Part shown: in pieces, positions 1 through 10,188 of the stretch
Layout of the letters: each line of letters starts with the position of its first letter
Position numbering within the stretch: the first letter of the stretch is position 1
Origin: Neisseria lisongii
GTDB lineage: Bacteria; Pseudomonadota; Gammaproteobacteria; Burkholderiales; Neisseriaceae
Assembly: GCF_028463985.1 (NCBI RefSeq)
Contig: NZ_CP116766.1
Span: forward strand, 930,001 to 994,000
Reading direction: 5' to 3'
DNA length: 64,000 bases
Position numbers and translations under genes: made by a program
Notes under the pieces: generated by a model
Database searches by the model: none
Seen by the model: only the letters and a program-made list of their open reading frames with translations
What the model was told of the DNA's origin: nothing

Positions 1-1354
1 ATCTTAGACCATTGAATTTAGAGTGAGGCAATTTATCTAAAACAGGTTGTGTTGCCGTACACAAAATTACACTGCTTTTCCCAAATTGCACCAGCCAGTT
101 TAAAACATGGCAAAACAAATATGTACATTTAATAGGTAATGTTTGAATTTCATCAAAAATCAAAACACTGCGTGTCATAGCATGAAGATGGCGGACACCT
201 CGCGTCCCTCCGGCAAACCATGCATCTAAAAATTGTACCATCGTGGTAAATACAATTGGCTTATCCCAATTTTCAGATAATAATTTGTTCTGCCAAGTTT
301 GTTTTTCAGGATCAAGATTAGAATGATGCTCCAAAACCCAATCTTCGCCTAAAATATTGCGAACGGCTTGTGCGTTTTGGTCAATGATAGAAGTATAGGG
401 AATAATATAGATGATGCGGTCAAGGCTATGCTTTTGGGCATGATGCAAGGCATAACGCAGACTTGCCAATGTTTTACCGCCGCCCGTCGGAACAGTCAGT
501 GTATAGATATTTTGCTCATCGGTTTGTCCGCGTTTCAAACAGCCGTCTGAAATTTGTTGTCTAATTTTATCGATGGGGTAACGGATTTCAAATTGTTTTA
601 AATGATATTCTAATTGTTCAATTGCGGAGTGCCAATCGGTTTTTTGCGTAAGCGTGCGAATACCTTTTTGTTGCTCACATTCAAAATCAGCACTATTAAT
701 TCGGTCGGCATCAATCAGACAGCTAAATAAAAATCGGGTAAAACAACCAAGATAAAATTCATTGATTTGACGACTATCCAGTTTTTGATGATGCTCTTTT
801 AAAATATCTTTAAAGGTTTGATATAACTGCTTCGCAGCCGGTTGAATCAATGCCTCCGCTTGTTCAATAATCTCCTGATCCGCATTCATGAGACATTCAG
901 TTAAATGAGTTTCCTCATCAGCTTTATCAATTAATCGTTTCCCCCAAATATTTTCGCCGTCACTATCCAAACAATCAATCAGCCCTGCTCCATGATGAGA
1001 GGCAATGCACAACCCCAATATCTGCCCAAATAATTCACCGAAATTTGGATTACAGGTGCTTAATTGCCGATAGACCCATTGCGCACCTGCCGTAGAATGG
1101 TCGATTTTTTTACCGTTAGGCAAGACATAATCATCAGCATCCGGATCGAACCCCGTTACCGCCATAATGTATTTTTGGAAAACTTTCGAATACTTACCAA
1201 AATCGTGCATCAGCCCCAACAATTCCCCAGCCGCATCTAAATTTAATTTCGCAGTTAATGCTGATGCAATTTGAGCAGTTTCGGTTAAATGGGTAAATAA
1301 AGTCTGTTCGACTTTATCAGATTTCCGAACATGCGCAATATAAGCTGATTTCAT
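1..1354 (-). CDS. cas3: CRISPR-associated nuclease-helicase Cas3, type I-C (partial)
   Basis: Cas3 is recruited by Cascade to unwind and degrade target DNA. The reverse-strand frame is open from an ATG at 1354 to the window edge (about 451 residues, C-terminus missing). Visible are the HD nuclease motif MHDFGKYSKVFQ near residue 50, a second HD-domain segment with IDHSTAGAQ, a helicase Walker A VPTGGGKT, a DEAH-type box FDEIQ and motif III CTATQP. The DPDADDY and IDHSTAGAQ segments look like type I-C Cas3. In I-C operons cas3 comes first, so cas5, cas8c, cas7, cas4, cas1, cas2 and the array should lie to the left, outside the window. The sequence GAGAG about 7 nt before the ATG supports this start. 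The frame stays open upstream to another ATG at 1498, discussed in the findings. The DUS-containing gap 1355-1553 shows no CRISPR repeats. Confidence 0.9.
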   Translation of the reverse strand, partial: MKSAYIAHVRKSDKVEQTLFTHLTETAQIASALTAKLNLDAAGELLGLMHDFGKYSKVFQKYIMAVTGFDPDADDYVLPNGKKIDHSTAGAQWVYRQLSTCNPNFGELFGQILGLCIASHHGAGLIDCLDSDGENIWGKRLIDKADEETHLTECLMNADQEIIEQAEALIQPAAKQLYQTFKDILKEHHQKLDSRQINEFYLGCFTRFLFSCLIDADRINSADFECEQQKGIRTLTQKTDWHSAIEQLEYHLKQFEIRYPIDKIRQQISDGCLKRGQTDEQNIYTLTVPTGGGKTLASLRYALHHAQKHSLDRIIYIIPYTSIIDQNAQAVRNILGEDWVLEHHSNLDPEKQTWQNKLLSENWDKPIVFTTMVQFLDAWFAGGTRGVRHLHAMTRSVLIFDEIQTLPIKCTYLFCHVLNWLVQFGKSSVILCTATQPVLDKLPHSKFNGLR

Positions 1355-1553
1355 CAAATTGCTCTCAGAAATTTTATACCCGTTATTCCAAACATACCTA
1401 TTACATTCAGCCCATTGATTAACGAACGCATTCGCCTGGCCATATTCATTATATCTTACTGATTTATATATGAAATTCTGGTTCCACCTATATAGCATTA
1501 GGCTTCTATCCAATTTTCAGACGGCTTGACTGTATTTTTCCGGCAACAGCGGT

Positions 1554-2132
1554 TTATTTACTGTGTAAAAAACGCTGTCCGCCTTCCCAGTCGCCTGCCA
1601 GCAGCATGGGGATTCCCTGCACGGATTTGGCGATGCTGTCGTCAATCTGTTGGCGCTGTTCGGCGCTGGGTTTGTTTAAGACATGGGCGTGTACCAAGGC
1701 TTTGTCGCCGGGGTGTTCGATGCCCAGCCGCAGGCGGTAGAAATTCGGTGTGCCTAATTTTGCCTGAATGTCTTTCAACCCATTGTGGCCGCCGTTGCCG
1801 CCGCCAAGTTTGAATTTGATGCGTCCGCACGGGATATCCAGTTCGTCGTGTACCACCAGAATTTCTTCGGGTTTGATTTTGTAAAACTGCGCCAGTGCCG
1901 CCACGGATTTGCCTGAAAGGTTCATAAAGGTTTGCGGTTTGAGCAGCCATACGTCGCCGCCCTCAACTGCCGCCCTCGCTGCCATGCCGTGAAATTTCTT
2001 TTCATCTTTGAACGTGGCTTTCCATTTCCACGCCAATTCGTCCAACAGCCAGAAACCGGCGTTGTGGCGGGTTTGTTCGTATTCTTGGCCGGGGTTTCCC
2101 AAGCCGACAATCAGTTTGATTTGGTTAGACAT
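1554..2132 (-). CDS. pth: peptidyl-tRNA hydrolase
   Basis: Pth releases tRNA from peptidyl-tRNAs that drop off the ribosome, in the cytoplasm. The 192-residue product has the usual family length. The N-terminus carries the LIVGLGNPG signature, followed by the catalytic histidine in TRHNAGFW near residue 23. The conserved [10 protein letters not shown] segment lies near residue 65, and VVHDELDIP and [10 protein letters not shown] are further on. It is the last of a leftward housekeeping run that continues from ratA and rnfH. About 90 bases separate it from rnfH. Confidence 0.97.
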   Translation of the reverse strand: MSNQIKLIVGLGNPGQEYEQTRHNAGFWLLDELAWKWKATFKDEKKFHGMAARAAVEGGDVWLLKPQTFMNLSGKSVAALAQFYKIKPEEILVVHDELDIPCGRIKFKLGGGNGGHNGLKDIQAKLGTPNFYRLRLGIEHPGDKALVHAHVLNKPSAEQRQQIDDSIAKSVQGIPMLLAGDWEGGQRFLHSK

Positions 2133-2225
2133 TTTCTGTTTCTCTGAATGATGTTTGGTTTCCGCCGAATGCGGTTTGATTGTGCATTCACGATATAGTT
2201 TCGCAGAAATCCGCTTTGCTGATTT

Positions 2226-2519
2226 TCAGACGGCCTCTGCCGCTGTTTCTTTTTCCAATACTCTGCGGCGGCGGGCTTCTTTGGGGTCGATTAACAGCGG
2301 GCGGTAGAGTTCGATGCGGTCGTTGGCACGCACGGGGGTATCGTCTTTGACTTTTTTGCCGAAAATACCCAGCGGAACGGTGTGGACATCTATGCCGTCA
2401 AAATGGCGGTCGATACCGCTTGCAATAACGGCTTGGCGCACGGTTGTGCCTTCTGCTGCCTGCACGGTCAGCAATACTTGGCGGTCGGGCAAGCCGTAAA
2501 CAATTTCGATTTCAAGCAT
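2226..2519 (-). CDS. rnfH: RnfH family ubiquitin-fold protein
   Basis: This 97-residue beta-grasp protein belongs to the RnfH (UPF0125) family, whose members often sit beside ratA, as here. It begins [14 protein letters not shown] and has the family segments [15 protein letters not shown] and [25 protein letters not shown] (positions about 50-75), then [11 protein letters not shown]. Its ATG lies inside the last codons of ratA (8-nt overlap), so the two are probably translationally coupled. The molecular function of the family is not firmly known. The C-terminus is rich in Arg and Glu. Confidence 0.88.
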   Translation of the reverse strand: MLEIEIVYGLPDRQVLLTVQAAEGTTVRQAVIASGIDRHFDGIDVHTVPLGIFGKKVKDDTPVRANDRIELYRPLLIDPKEARRRRVLEKETAAEAV

Positions 2520-2943
2520 AACGGCGGTCGGCCTCTTTGATAAATGCGTCCACCAGCGTGGCGGAAAGGTGGTTGAACACCGGTGAAATCAGCGCCGACA
2601 GCACCGATCCGGCAAAATCGTATTCCAATTTAAATTCGACTTGGCACATATCGTCGCCCAAGTCGATAAAACGCCATGTGCCGCGCAGGGTTTTAAACGG
2701 CCCTTCGAGCAAATCCATTTTGATTTCCTGCCCCGGAATATTGTGGTTATGCGTGGCAAATGACTGGCGCACTTTCATATAGTCCATAAACAGTCGGGCT
2801 TTCAGCTCGTTGCCGCTGCGTTCGATGATTTCGGTTTTGCTGTACCACGGCAAAAACTGCGGATAATCTTCCACTCTGTCCACCAGCTCGAACATCTGCT
2901 TGGCACTGTGCAGCACCAGCACGCTTTTTTCTACTTTTTTCAT
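2512..2943 (-). CDS. ratA: RatA-type START/SRPBCC domain protein (coenzyme Q-binding family)
   Basis: The product is a single START-like (SRPBCC) domain of 143 residues. Family members include E. coli RatA, reported to affect 70S ribosome assembly, and yeast Coq10, which binds ubiquinone. The start at 2943 gives the expected N-terminus [18 protein letters not shown] longer frame reaching 3036 only adds codons derived from a DNA uptake sequence and is rejected. Conserved parts include [12 protein letters not shown] near residue 22 and [12 protein letters not shown] near the C-terminus. It overlaps the following rnfH by 8 nt. The ratA-rnfH pairing supports the call. Which of the two proposed roles applies cannot be told from sequence. 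Confidence 0.85.
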   Translation of the reverse strand: MKKVEKSVLVLHSAKQMFELVDRVEDYPQFLPWYSKTEIIERSGNELKARLFMDYMKVRQSFATHNHNIPGQEIKMDLLEGPFKTLRGTWRFIDLGDDMCQVEFKLEYDFAGSVLSALISPVFNHLSATLVDAFIKEADRRYA

Positions 2944-3110
2944 GTGGTTTGAACCATTCGGAAAAACGCCATTATAAACGAATTTAAATGCTTTTTCAGA
3001 AACACTTTGCCTGATTATGCCGTCTGAAAAAGTCAAAACAAAACATAATCAAATCATTCTACACAAAGAAAAACGGCAACCCTCGGGGCTGCCGTTGCTT
3101 AGTGTTCCGC

Positions 3111-5078
3111 TTATGCTTTGTGTTCAGGCTGCTGCGGATGGTCGCCGGATTCGGAAGTGTCCACAGGCTCGGCCGCTTTATCTTCCGCAACCGGTGCTGC
3201 TTCGTTATCGGATTCTTTGCGGACGTTGTGGCTGTAATCTTTAGGCGGGCTGGGCTGTTTGCCTGCCATGATTTCCAACACCTGATCACGGTCGATGGTT
3301 TCCCAATCCATCAATGCCTTGCACATTACTTCCATTTTGTCTCGGTTTTCATCCAAAATTTTATAGGCAACGGCATATTGCTCGTCCAAAATGCGGCGGA
3401 TTTCCGCATCGATGTCCTGCTGGGTTTTTTCCGAAATATTCTGAGAACGGGTTACGCTTCTGCCTAAGAACACTTCGCCCTCGTTTTCGGCATAAACCAT
3501 CACGCCCATTTTGTCGCTCATGCCGTAGCGGGTAACCATTTCACGAGCCATTTGAGTTGCACGTTCAAAGTCGTTGGATGCGCCGGTCGAAATTCTGCCG
3601 ACAAAAATATCTTCGGCAATGCGGCCGCCGAACAGAATCGAGAGTTGGCTCAGCATTTGGTCTTTATACAGGCTGATACGGTCCCGCTCCGGAAGCTGCC
3701 AAGTCAGACCCAAGGCACGGCCGCGCGGCATAATGGTTACTTTATGCACCGGATCGGTAAACGGTAAGCTTTCGGCAACAATGGCATGGCCGGCTTCATG
3801 ATAGGCGGTGGCACGTTTTTCGTCTTCGTGCATCACCATCGAGCGACGCTCCGGCCCCATGTAGATTTTGTCTTTGGCATCTTCAAAGTCGCTTTGATCG
3901 ACTTTGGTTTTGTTGCGGCGGCCAGCAAACAGCGCTGCTTCATTGACCAAGTTGGCCAAATCGGCACCGGAAAAGCCCGGCGTACCCCGTGCCAGCGAAG
4001 TCAGATCAACTGATTCGTCCAACGGCACTTTTTTGGCGTGTACATTCAGAATCTGCTCGCGCCCCCGGATATCCGGCAACGGCACAACCACTTGGCGGTC
4101 GAAACGGCCGGGACGCTGCAATGCCGGATCCAACACGTCCGGACGGTTGGTCGCCGCAATCACGATAACGGTTTGATTGCTTTCAAAGCCGTCCATTTCC
4201 ACCAGCAGCTGGTTCAGCGTCTGCTCACGTTCATCATTACCGCCGCCCAAACCGGCACCGCGCTGGCGGCCTACGGCATCGATTTCGTCAATAAAGATAA
4301 TGCACGGGGCGTTTTTCTTGGCCTGCTCAAACATATCCCGCACACGGCTGGCACCCACGCCGACAAACATTTCAACAAAGTCGGAACCGGAAATGCTGAA
4401 AAACGGCACGCCTGCTTCACCGGCAATCGCTTTTGCCAGCAGGGTTTTACCCGTACCCGGCGAGCCTGCCAGCAAAATGCCGCGCGGCACACGTCCGCCC
4501 AAGCTCTGGTAGCGGTTCGGCGCTTTCAGGTAATCGACGATTTCCTGCACCTCTTCTTTGGCCTCGTCGCAACCGGCAACATCGGCAAAAGTTACTTTAT
4601 TGGTGTCTTTGTCCAGCAGGCGGGCGCGGCTTTTGCCGAACGAGAATGCGCCGCCTTTGCCGCCGCCTCCGTTTTGCATGCGCATAAAGTAAAACCATGC
4701 GCCAATCAGCAGCAACACCGGCAACAGGCTGTAAAACAGGCTGGCCAATGCGCTCGGTTTTTCTTCCGGTTTGACTTTGAAGCGGACATCTTTTTCCAAC
4801 AGGGTCGGAATCAGTTGGTTGTCAAACGGGGCGTTGGTGAAAAATTCGCTTTTATCGGTGCGCTCGCCCTTAATCAGGTAGCCGCCGATAACCGAACCTT
4901 CGATATTCACACTCGCCACTTCGCCTTTATTGACTTGTTGGATAAACTGCGAATATTCGATCTGCTGGTTGTCTTCTTTTTTGCTCTGTACAGCGTTAAA
5001 CGCCGCAATCGCTCCGATGCCGAAAACAACCCAAATCAATAAATTTTTAATGGTATTCCTCACTGATTCAGGCTCCAT
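3111..5078 (-). CDS. ftsH: ATP-dependent zinc metalloprotease FtsH
   Basis: FtsH is a membrane-anchored hexameric AAA+ protease that degrades misfolded membrane proteins and regulatory proteins. The 655-residue product has an N-terminal membrane segment (about residues 10-25), a periplasmic domain and a second membrane segment near residue 115. The AAA module follows with Walker A GSPGTGKT near residue 205, Walker [12 protein letters not shown] and the second region of homology ending in RPGRFDR. The zinc site HEAGH is near residue 425. The first Walker A residue pair reads GS where many homologues have GP. The C-terminal 40 residues are acidic and probably disordered. The gene follows rlmE, the classic rlmE-ftsH order, 49 bases apart. 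Confidence 0.98.
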   Translation of the reverse strand: MEPESVRNTIKNLLIWVVFGIGAIAAFNAVQSKKEDNQQIEYSQFIQQVNKGEVASVNIEGSVIGGYLIKGERTDKSEFFTNAPFDNQLIPTLLEKDVRFKVKPEEKPSALASLFYSLLPVLLLIGAWFYFMRMQNGGGGKGGAFSFGKSRARLLDKDTNKVTFADVAGCDEAKEEVQEIVDYLKAPNRYQSLGGRVPRGILLAGSPGTGKTLLAKAIAGEAGVPFFSISGSDFVEMFVGVGASRVRDMFEQAKKNAPCIIFIDEIDAVGRQRGAGLGGGNDEREQTLNQLLVEMDGFESNQTVIVIAATNRPDVLDPALQRPGRFDRQVVVPLPDIRGREQILNVHAKKVPLDESVDLTSLARGTPGFSGADLANLVNEAALFAGRRNKTKVDQSDFEDAKDKIYMGPERRSMVMHEDEKRATAYHEAGHAIVAESLPFTDPVHKVTIMPRGRALGLTWQLPERDRISLYKDQMLSQLSILFGGRIAEDIFVGRISTGASNDFERATQMAREMVTRYGMSDKMGVMVYAENEGEVFLGRSVTRSQNISEKTQQDIDAEIRRILDEQYAVAYKILDENRDKMEVMCKALMDWETIDRDQVLEIMAGKQPSPPKDYSHNVRKESDNEAAPVAEDKAAEPVDTSESGDHPQQPEHKA

Positions 5079-5127
5079 AATGAAGAGGTCAAACGAAAAA
5101 AGATTTTAAAACACGCTGCCCGTATTG

Positions 5128-5748
5128 TCAGCGTTTATTTTTGCCCAATAAATAAATCTCACTGGACCGATTGCGGGAAGCTTCAGGCTTGCGGGTCTGC
5201 ACCGAGGTGAAAATCTGCCGCATTGCTGCCATATATTCCTGATAACCGTTACCCTGAAACACCTTCACCAGAAAATGGCCGCCGGTTTTCAAATGTTCGG
5301 CGGCAAAATCCAGCGCCAGTTCGCACAAATAAAAACTTCTTGCCTGATCGGTAACGGCATTACCCGACATATTGGGTGCCATATCGCAAATTACAAGGTC
5401 TAGCGGGCGATTATCCAACAATGCTTCAAACTGCGCCAACACATCGTTTTCCCGAAAATCGCCCTGAATAAACTCAACGCCCTCCACCGCTTCCATCGGT
5501 AGAATATCCAGCGCAAACACTTTGCCGCTTTTCCCCGCCAGCTTGGCCGCCACCTGCGACCAACTGCCGGGCGCACTGCCTAAGTCGGCAACCACTGTTC
5601 CGGGTTTAATCAATTTGTCTTTTTCATTGATTTCCAACAATTTATATGCCGCTCTGGCACGATAGCCGTCTTTTTGCGCCATATGCACATAATAATCATT
5701 GACATGCTCGTGCAGCCACGCTTTGGAAGATTTCGATCTTACTGCCAT
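5128..5748 (-). CDS. rlmE: 23S rRNA 2'-O-methyltransferase (U2552)
   Basis: RlmE (FtsJ/RrmJ) methylates the ribose of U2552 in the A loop of 23S rRNA during 50S assembly. The preferred start at 5748 gives 206 residues beginning MAVRSKSSKAWLHEHVND. A frame extending to 5781 adds 11 residues without family support. Visible motifs are the substrate-binding KDGYRARAAYKLLEI, the SAM-binding VVADLGSAPGSWSQVA near residue 60, the catalytic aspartate in ICDMAPNMSG and the lysine in FLVKVFQG (K-D-K-E tetrad). It lies upstream of ftsH, probably co-transcribed, and is divergent from yhbY across a 110-base gap. Confidence 0.96.
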   Translation of the reverse strand: MAVRSKSSKAWLHEHVNDYYVHMAQKDGYRARAAYKLLEINEKDKLIKPGTVVADLGSAPGSWSQVAAKLAGKSGKVFALDILPMEAVEGVEFIQGDFRENDVLAQFEALLDNRPLDLVICDMAPNMSGNAVTDQARSFYLCELALDFAAEHLKTGGHFLVKVFQGNGYQEYMAAMRQIFTSVQTRKPEASRNRSSEIYLLGKNKR

Positions 5749-5858
5749 AACCGTTTCTTTAACAAAAAATATCTGCGCCATTGTACGTTATTTTTCTCCC
5801 GAATGAGCATTAAATAACGTACAATAACCTATTTTCACTATTTCAATCCCAAGCAATC

Positions 5859-6143
5859 ATGACAGACCAAAAATTAAGCACCCAAGAAATTCTTGCCCTC
5901 AAAGCCCAAGCCCACCATCTGCATCCGGTGGTGATGGTCGGCCAGCAGGGTTTGACCGAAGCCGTAATTAAAGAAACCGATGCGGCGCTGACGGCACACG
6001 AATTGATTAAAGTCCGTGTTTTTGGCGACGACCGTGCCGAACGCATCGCCATCTGCGAAGCCTTGTGCGAAGCGGTTGATGCGCAACTGGTGCAGCATAT
6101 CGGCAAACTGTTGGTGTTGTGGCGGAAAAACTTGGAAGCCTGA
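5859..6143 (+). CDS. yhbY: YhbY/CRM-domain RNA-binding protein
   Basis: This 94-residue protein is a single CRM domain, the family of E. coli YhbY, which associates with pre-50S ribosomal particles. The diagnostic segments are LKAQAHHLHPVVMVGQQGLT at residues 14-33 (GxxG loop) and ELIKVRVFGDDRAER near residue 48. The gene is divergent from rlmE, and the pairing of two 50S-maturation factors back to back is common in beta- and gammaproteobacteria. An inverted pair of uptake sequences downstream probably terminates it. The reverse-strand reading frame over the same bases is only its shadow. Confidence 0.93.
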   Translation: MTDQKLSTQEILALKAQAHHLHPVVMVGQQGLTEAVIKETDAALTAHELIKVRVFGDDRAERIAICEALCEAVDAQLVQHIGKLLVLWRKNLEA

Positions 6144-6187
6144 TATATCGTGAATTCACGACAATAATGGGCTTCATTTGAACACTT

Positions 6188-6239
6188 AAGGCCGTCTGAA
6201 AACAGCGTTTCCCAATAAACCCTGTTTTCAGACGGCCTT
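6188..6239. terminator. inverted DUS pair, bidirectional terminator
   Basis: AAGGCCGTCTGAAAACAG at 6188-6205 is repeated inverted at 6222-6239, giving an 18-bp stem with a 16-nt loop. It lies between yhbY and the convergent small membrane gene. No long T tract follows, so efficiency is uncertain. Confidence 0.7.
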
Positions 6240-6321
6240 GTCGTATGTCGCCCCAACTTTAAAATAGGGCGGGCCAATTCCGCCCCGTTTTAAAGTTCAC
6301 GTTCAGCCACCCTCATTGCCA

Positions 6322-6519
6322 CTAAAACCAACGCCACCACACAAACACCGCCGCCGCAATCATCACCAAATTGGCGACAACAATCGGTGTCCACCGGCGT
6401 GGCGCACGCTGCAACTTGACACCCCGTTCCGAGCGGCGCAGATAGAAAAACGGACTGAGCAGCATGGAAGCAGCGCAAATCAGAATCACCACCGCATAAT
6501 AGATTTTTTCGCTACCCAT
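6322..6519 (-). CDS. small two-segment membrane protein, unknown function
   Basis: A 65-residue product starting MGSEKIYYAVVILICAA. It has one hydrophobic segment at about residues 6-25, a short basic loop (RRSERGVKLQRAPRR) and a second hydrophobic segment at about 44-62 ending in WWRWF. The start at 6519 is chosen because AAGGA lies 8 nt upstream; an in-frame ATG at 6546 has no such site. I do not recognise a named family. By the positive-inside rule the basic loop should face the cytoplasm with both termini outside. It is transcribed convergently with yhbY and divergently from ybiT. Confidence 0.6.
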   Translation of the reverse strand: MGSEKIYYAVVILICAASMLLSPFFYLRRSERGVKLQRAPRRWTPIVVANLVMIAAAVFVWWRWF

Positions 6520-6677
6520 CGTTTTTCCTTTCCCATCTTTCGCCAAAGCGTATTTTCAGACGGCATTATAGCAAAATATGCTACAATTCAGCCGTTTGCA
6601 ACGGGCGGCATTGCGCCCGACATCTAGCAGGTTTACTGGAATTTCTACAAAAATCATTGATAAAGGTTTGATATAAC

Positions 6678-8306
6678 ATGATTTCTACCAACGGCATTAC
6701 CATGCAGTTCGGCGCCAAGCCGCTGTTTGAAAATGTATCTGTCAAATTCGGCGAAGGCAACCGCTACGGCCTGATTGGTGCGAACGGTTCGGGCAAGTCC
6801 ACATTTATGAAAATTTTGGGTGGCGATTTGGAACAAACCGCCGGCGAAGTGGCGATTGAAAACGGCGTGCGGCTGGGTAAGCTGCGCCAAGACCAGTTTG
6901 CCTACGAAGAAATGCGTGTTTTAGACGTGGTGATGATGGGCCACACCGAAATGTGGGCGGCGATGACCGAGCGGGATGCCATCTACGCCAATCCCGAAGC
7001 CACCGAAGATGACTATATGAAAGCCGCCGAGCTGGAAGCCAAGTTTGCCGAATACGACGGCTACACCGCCGAAGCCCGTGCCGCCGAGCTGTTGAGCGGC
7101 GTGGGCATTTCCGAAGACTTGCACAATGCGCAGATGAGCGAAGTCGCTCCGGGCTTCAAGCTGCGTGTGCTGCTGGCACAGGCACTGTTTTCCAAACCCG
7201 ATGTTCTGCTCTTGGACGAGCCGACCAACAACTTGGACATCAATACCATCCGTTGGCTGGAAGGCGTGTTGAACCAATACGATTCCACCATGATCATCAT
7301 CTCGCACGACCGCCACTTTTTAAACGAAGTCTGCACCCACATGGCGGATTTGGACTACAACACCATCACCATCTATCCGGGCAACTACGATGATTACATG
7401 CTTGCCTCCGCCCAATCCCGTGAACGTGCGTTGAAAGACAATGCCAAAGCGAAAGAGAAACTGCAAGAGCTGCAAGAATTTGTCGCCCGTTTCTCCGCCA
7501 ACAAATCCAAAGCCCGTCAGGCAACCAGTCGTCTGAAACAGGCGGACAAAATCAAATCGGAAATGGTCGAAGTCAAACCTTCGACCCGCCAAAATCCGTA
7601 TATCCGTTTTGAAGCAGACGAAAAAGCCAAGCTGCACCGCCAAGCCGTAGAAGTAGAAGGTTTGGCCAAACGCTTTGAGACCCAGTTGTTCAAAAACCTG
7701 AACTTCATTTTAGAAGCCGGACAACGCCTCGCCATCATCGGCCCCAACGGTGCCGGCAAATCCACCTTGCTCAAACTTTTGGCAGGCGCATTCGACCCGC
7801 AATACGCCGAAGGCATCGCAGCCGATTCCGGCAGCATCAAATGGGCGGAAAAAGCCAATATCGGCTATTACCCGCAAGACCATGAAAACGACTTCGATGT
7901 CGATATGGACTTGAGCGAATGGATGCGCCAATGGGGTCAGGAAGGCGACGACGAACAAGTTATCCGCGGCACGCTCGGCCGTCTACTGTTCGGCAGCAAC
8001 GATGTCGTGAAAAAAGTACAGGTTCTCTCCGGCGGCGAAAAAGGCCGTATGCTCTACGGCAAACTGCTGTTGTTGAAACCCAATGTATTGGTTATGGACG
8101 AACCGACCAACCACATGGATATGGAAAGCATCGAATCCTTAAACATGGCGCTGGAAAAATACAACGGCACCCTGATTTTCGTTTCCCACGACCGCCAGTT
8201 CGTCTCCTCGCTCGCCACCCAAATCATCGAATTGGACGGCAAAGGCGGCTACGAACACTATCTGGGCGACTACGAAAGCTATCTGGAGAAAAAAGGCATC
8301 GCCTGA
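6678..8306 (+). CDS. ybiT: ABC-F ATPase, YbiT-type
   Basis: ABC-F proteins act on the ribosome, two ATPase cassettes joined by a P-site tRNA interaction motif linker, with no membrane domain. The 542 residues match the YbiT branch from the first line on: [20 protein letters not shown], Walker [10 protein letters not shown] near residue 34, a degenerate first signature [10 protein letters not shown], Walker [12 protein letters not shown], a charged linker with [15 protein letters not shown], then Walker [10 protein letters not shown] near 350, signature LSGGEKGR and [11 protein letters not shown] strong rho-independent terminator follows at once. A possible -10 box TACAAT is at 6582-6587. Confidence 0.93.
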   Translation: MISTNGITMQFGAKPLFENVSVKFGEGNRYGLIGANGSGKSTFMKILGGDLEQTAGEVAIENGVRLGKLRQDQFAYEEMRVLDVVMMGHTEMWAAMTERDAIYANPEATEDDYMKAAELEAKFAEYDGYTAEARAAELLSGVGISEDLHNAQMSEVAPGFKLRVLLAQALFSKPDVLLLDEPTNNLDINTIRWLEGVLNQYDSTMIIISHDRHFLNEVCTHMADLDYNTITIYPGNYDDYMLASAQSRERALKDNAKAKEKLQELQEFVARFSANKSKARQATSRLKQADKIKSEMVEVKPSTRQNPYIRFEADEKAKLHRQAVEVEGLAKRFETQLFKNLNFILEAGQRLAIIGPNGAGKSTLLKLLAGAFDPQYAEGIAADSGSIKWAEKANIGYYPQDHENDFDVDMDLSEWMRQWGQEGDDEQVIRGTLGRLLFGSNDVVKKVQVLSGGEKGRMLYGKLLLLKPNVLVMDEPTNHMDMESIESLNMALEKYNGTLIFVSHDRQFVSSLATQIIELDGKGGYEHYLGDYESYLEKKGIA

Positions 8307-8326
8307 TTCCAAATTCGCCAAAACAC

Positions 8327-8357
8327 AAAAAGGGTTGATGATTCAACCCTTTTTTTC
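8327..8357 (+). terminator. rho-independent terminator after ybiT
   Basis: The stem GGGTTGA/TCAACCC at 8332-8338 and 8343-8349 has a 4-nt loop, preceded by A5 and followed by T7. It starts about 20 bases after the ybiT stop. Confidence 0.88.
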
Positions 8358-8402
8358 TTAACCATGCCGTCTGAAAATGAACAAAGTGAATTTCAGCACA
8401 GC

Positions 8403-8546
8403 TATAGTTAAAACACCGAATTTTCTGTACAAATCGGCAAGCTAAGTTGGTCCACCTGCACTTTGTTCCCCGTCCCGCTGGCGGGAAGGGGCTAGGGGAA
8501 GGGTGGCTCGTTGGAGTGTCATATTTTTTTCGGTTGATTTACTATA
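8403..8546. repeat. dispersed repeat family A (MITE-like), copy 1
   Basis: A 144-bp intergenic unit bounded by TATAGTTAAAACACC at one end and GGTTGATTTACTATA at the other. It has a GC-rich core containing the hairpin CCCGCTGGCGGG and the run GGGGCTAGGGGAAGGG. The ends form imperfect inverted repeats starting TATAG, the same terminal tetranucleotide as Correia elements, which suggests a TA target duplication. Copies recur at 18255, 30687, 32729/39589 (split by the prophage) and 48755, with relatives at 47031 and 48602. The flanks 8362-8400 and 8547-8600 hold family D fragments (CCGAAGGTTTCGCTAAAA). Confidence 0.75.
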
Positions 8547-8663
8547 AAACCGAAGGTTTCGCTAAAATGAACAAAGTGAATTTCAGCAAAGCTAAAGTCT
8601 GAAACAGTTTATTCACCAACCACAGCTTATCGCCAAAGCCCACCTTTCCGACACTATTCCGAG

Positions 8664-8669
8664 TATAAT
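8664..8669 (+). promoter_or_regulatory. possible -10 box of dnaB
   Basis: A perfect TATAAT lies 40 bases before the dnaB ATG. No convincing -35 box sits at the right distance, so this is tentative. A purine-rich CCCGGAGCC just before the ATG could serve for ribosome binding. Confidence 0.35.
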
Positions 8670-8708
8670 ATCCGGCCTGAACTGACCGATTTACCCGGAG
8701 CCGCCGAT

Positions 8709-10106
8709 ATGTCTGATTACCCTGATTATTCTGATACACCGTCTGAAAATGCCTTAGCATTGCCGCCGCATTCCATGGAAGCCGAACAGTCGGTTATCGG
8801 CAGCCTGCTGCTGGAAAATTCAGCGTGGGACCGCATTGCCGATGTGGTTTCAGTCGATGATTTCTACCGCCACGAACACCGCCTGATTTTCCGTTCGATT
8901 GCCTCGCTGATTAACGAAAGCCGCCCCGCCGACATCATTACCGTGCAGGAAGCCTTAGAACGCAACGACGAACTCGAAGCCGCAGGCGGCTTTAACTATC
9001 TGGTTACGCTGGCACAAAACACCCCCTCGGCCGCCAACATCCGCCGCTATGCCGAAATCGTACGCGAACGTTCGATTATGCGCCAACTGGCAGAAGTCGG
9101 GACCGACATCGCCCGCAGTGCCTACAACCCGCAGGGACGCAACGCAGGACAACTGTTGGACGAAGCGGAAAACAAAGTATTCCAGATTGCCGAAAGTACC
9201 GCCCGTTCCAAACAAGGCTTTTTAGAAATGCCGGCGCTCTTAAAAGAAGTGGTCGAACGCATCGATATGCTGTATTCAAGAGACAATCCGGACGAAGTAA
9301 CCGGCATTTCCACCGGTTTTATCGATTTGGACAAAAAAACCTCAGGCCTGCAGCCCGGCGATTTGATTATCGTTGCCGGCCGCCCATCTATGGGTAAAAC
9401 CGCATTTTCGGTGAACATCGCCGAAAGCGTCGCCATCGACAGCAAACTACCGGTAGCCATTTTCTCAATGGAAATGGGCGGCGCACAGCTGGTAATGCGT
9501 ATGCTCGGCTCGGTCGGCAGACTGGACCAAAGCGTTTTAAAAACCGGCCGCCTGCAGGACGAACATTGGGCCAATCTGAACGAAGCCGTAGTCAAGCTGT
9601 CGGACGCACCGATTTACATTGACGAAACACCGGGCCTGACCGCATTGGAACTGCGCGCCCGAGCCCGCCGCCTCGCCCGCCAGCAAAACGGCAAACTCGG
9701 CTTAATCGTCATCGACTACCTGCAACTGATGAGCGGTTCCGGCCGCAGCGACAACCGAGCTTCCGAACTGGGCGAAATTTCCCGCTCACTCAAAGCCTTG
9801 GCAAAAGAATTGAACGTACCGGTGATTGCCCTCTCCCAGCTCAGCCGTACCGTCGAATCCCGCACCGACAAACGCCCGATGATGTCCGACTTGCGGGAAT
9901 CCGGCGCCATCGAGCAAGATGCCGACCTGATTATGTTTATGTACCGAGACGAATACTACAATGCCGACAGCCAATACAAAGGCTTGGCAGAATGTATCCT
10001 CGGCAAACACCGTAACGGCCCGACCGGCAAAGTATATCTGACATGGTTGGGACACTTCACCAAATTCGACAACTCCGCCTTTACCCCTGATACTGCAGAA
10101 GATTAA
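8709..10106 (+). CDS. dnaB: replicative DNA helicase DnaB
   Basis: DnaB is the hexameric 5'-3' helicase of the replication fork. The 465-residue product has the N-terminal collar domain (PHSMEAEQSVIGSLLL near residue 20). The RecA-type motor follows with Walker A AGRPSMGKT near residue 227 and IVIDYLQLMSGSGR near 335. It ends with LSRTVESRTDKRPMMSDLRES and FMYRDEYYN. Codons 11-15 (TPSEN) are encoded by a DNA uptake sequence. The gene lies directly upstream of the minor pilin operon, an order conserved in Neisseria, but a strong terminator separates the two transcription units. Confidence 0.97.
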   Translation: MSDYPDYSDTPSENALALPPHSMEAEQSVIGSLLLENSAWDRIADVVSVDDFYRHEHRLIFRSIASLINESRPADIITVQEALERNDELEAAGGFNYLVTLAQNTPSAANIRRYAEIVRERSIMRQLAEVGTDIARSAYNPQGRNAGQLLDEAENKVFQIAESTARSKQGFLEMPALLKEVVERIDMLYSRDNPDEVTGISTGFIDLDKKTSGLQPGDLIIVAGRPSMGKTAFSVNIAESVAIDSKLPVAIFSMEMGGAQLVMRMLGSVGRLDQSVLKTGRLQDEHWANLNEAVVKLSDAPIYIDETPGLTALELRARARRLARQQNGKLGLIVIDYLQLMSGSGRSDNRASELGEISRSLKALAKELNVPVIALSQLSRTVESRTDKRPMMSDLRESGAIEQDADLIMFMYRDEYYNADSQYKGLAECILGKHRNGPTGKVYLTWLGHFTKFDNSAFTPDTAED

Positions 10107-10139
10107 AGCCGTCTGAAAACCGGTTTCCACACATACACA

Positions 10140-10188
10140 GGCCGTCTGAAAATCAGAAAACCCGATTTTCAGACGGCCTGTTTTTTTA
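10140..10188 (+). terminator. DUS-pair terminator after dnaB
   Basis: AGGCCGTCTGAAAATC at 10140-10155 and its inverse at 10165-10180 form a 16-bp stem followed by GTTTTTTT, a complete rho-independent terminator built from two uptake sequences. Confidence 0.9.

Noticed and set aside
4038..5042. 334-codon frame antisense to ftsH
   Set aside because: Shadow of a conserved gene; ftsH is certain and the peptide has no recognisable features.
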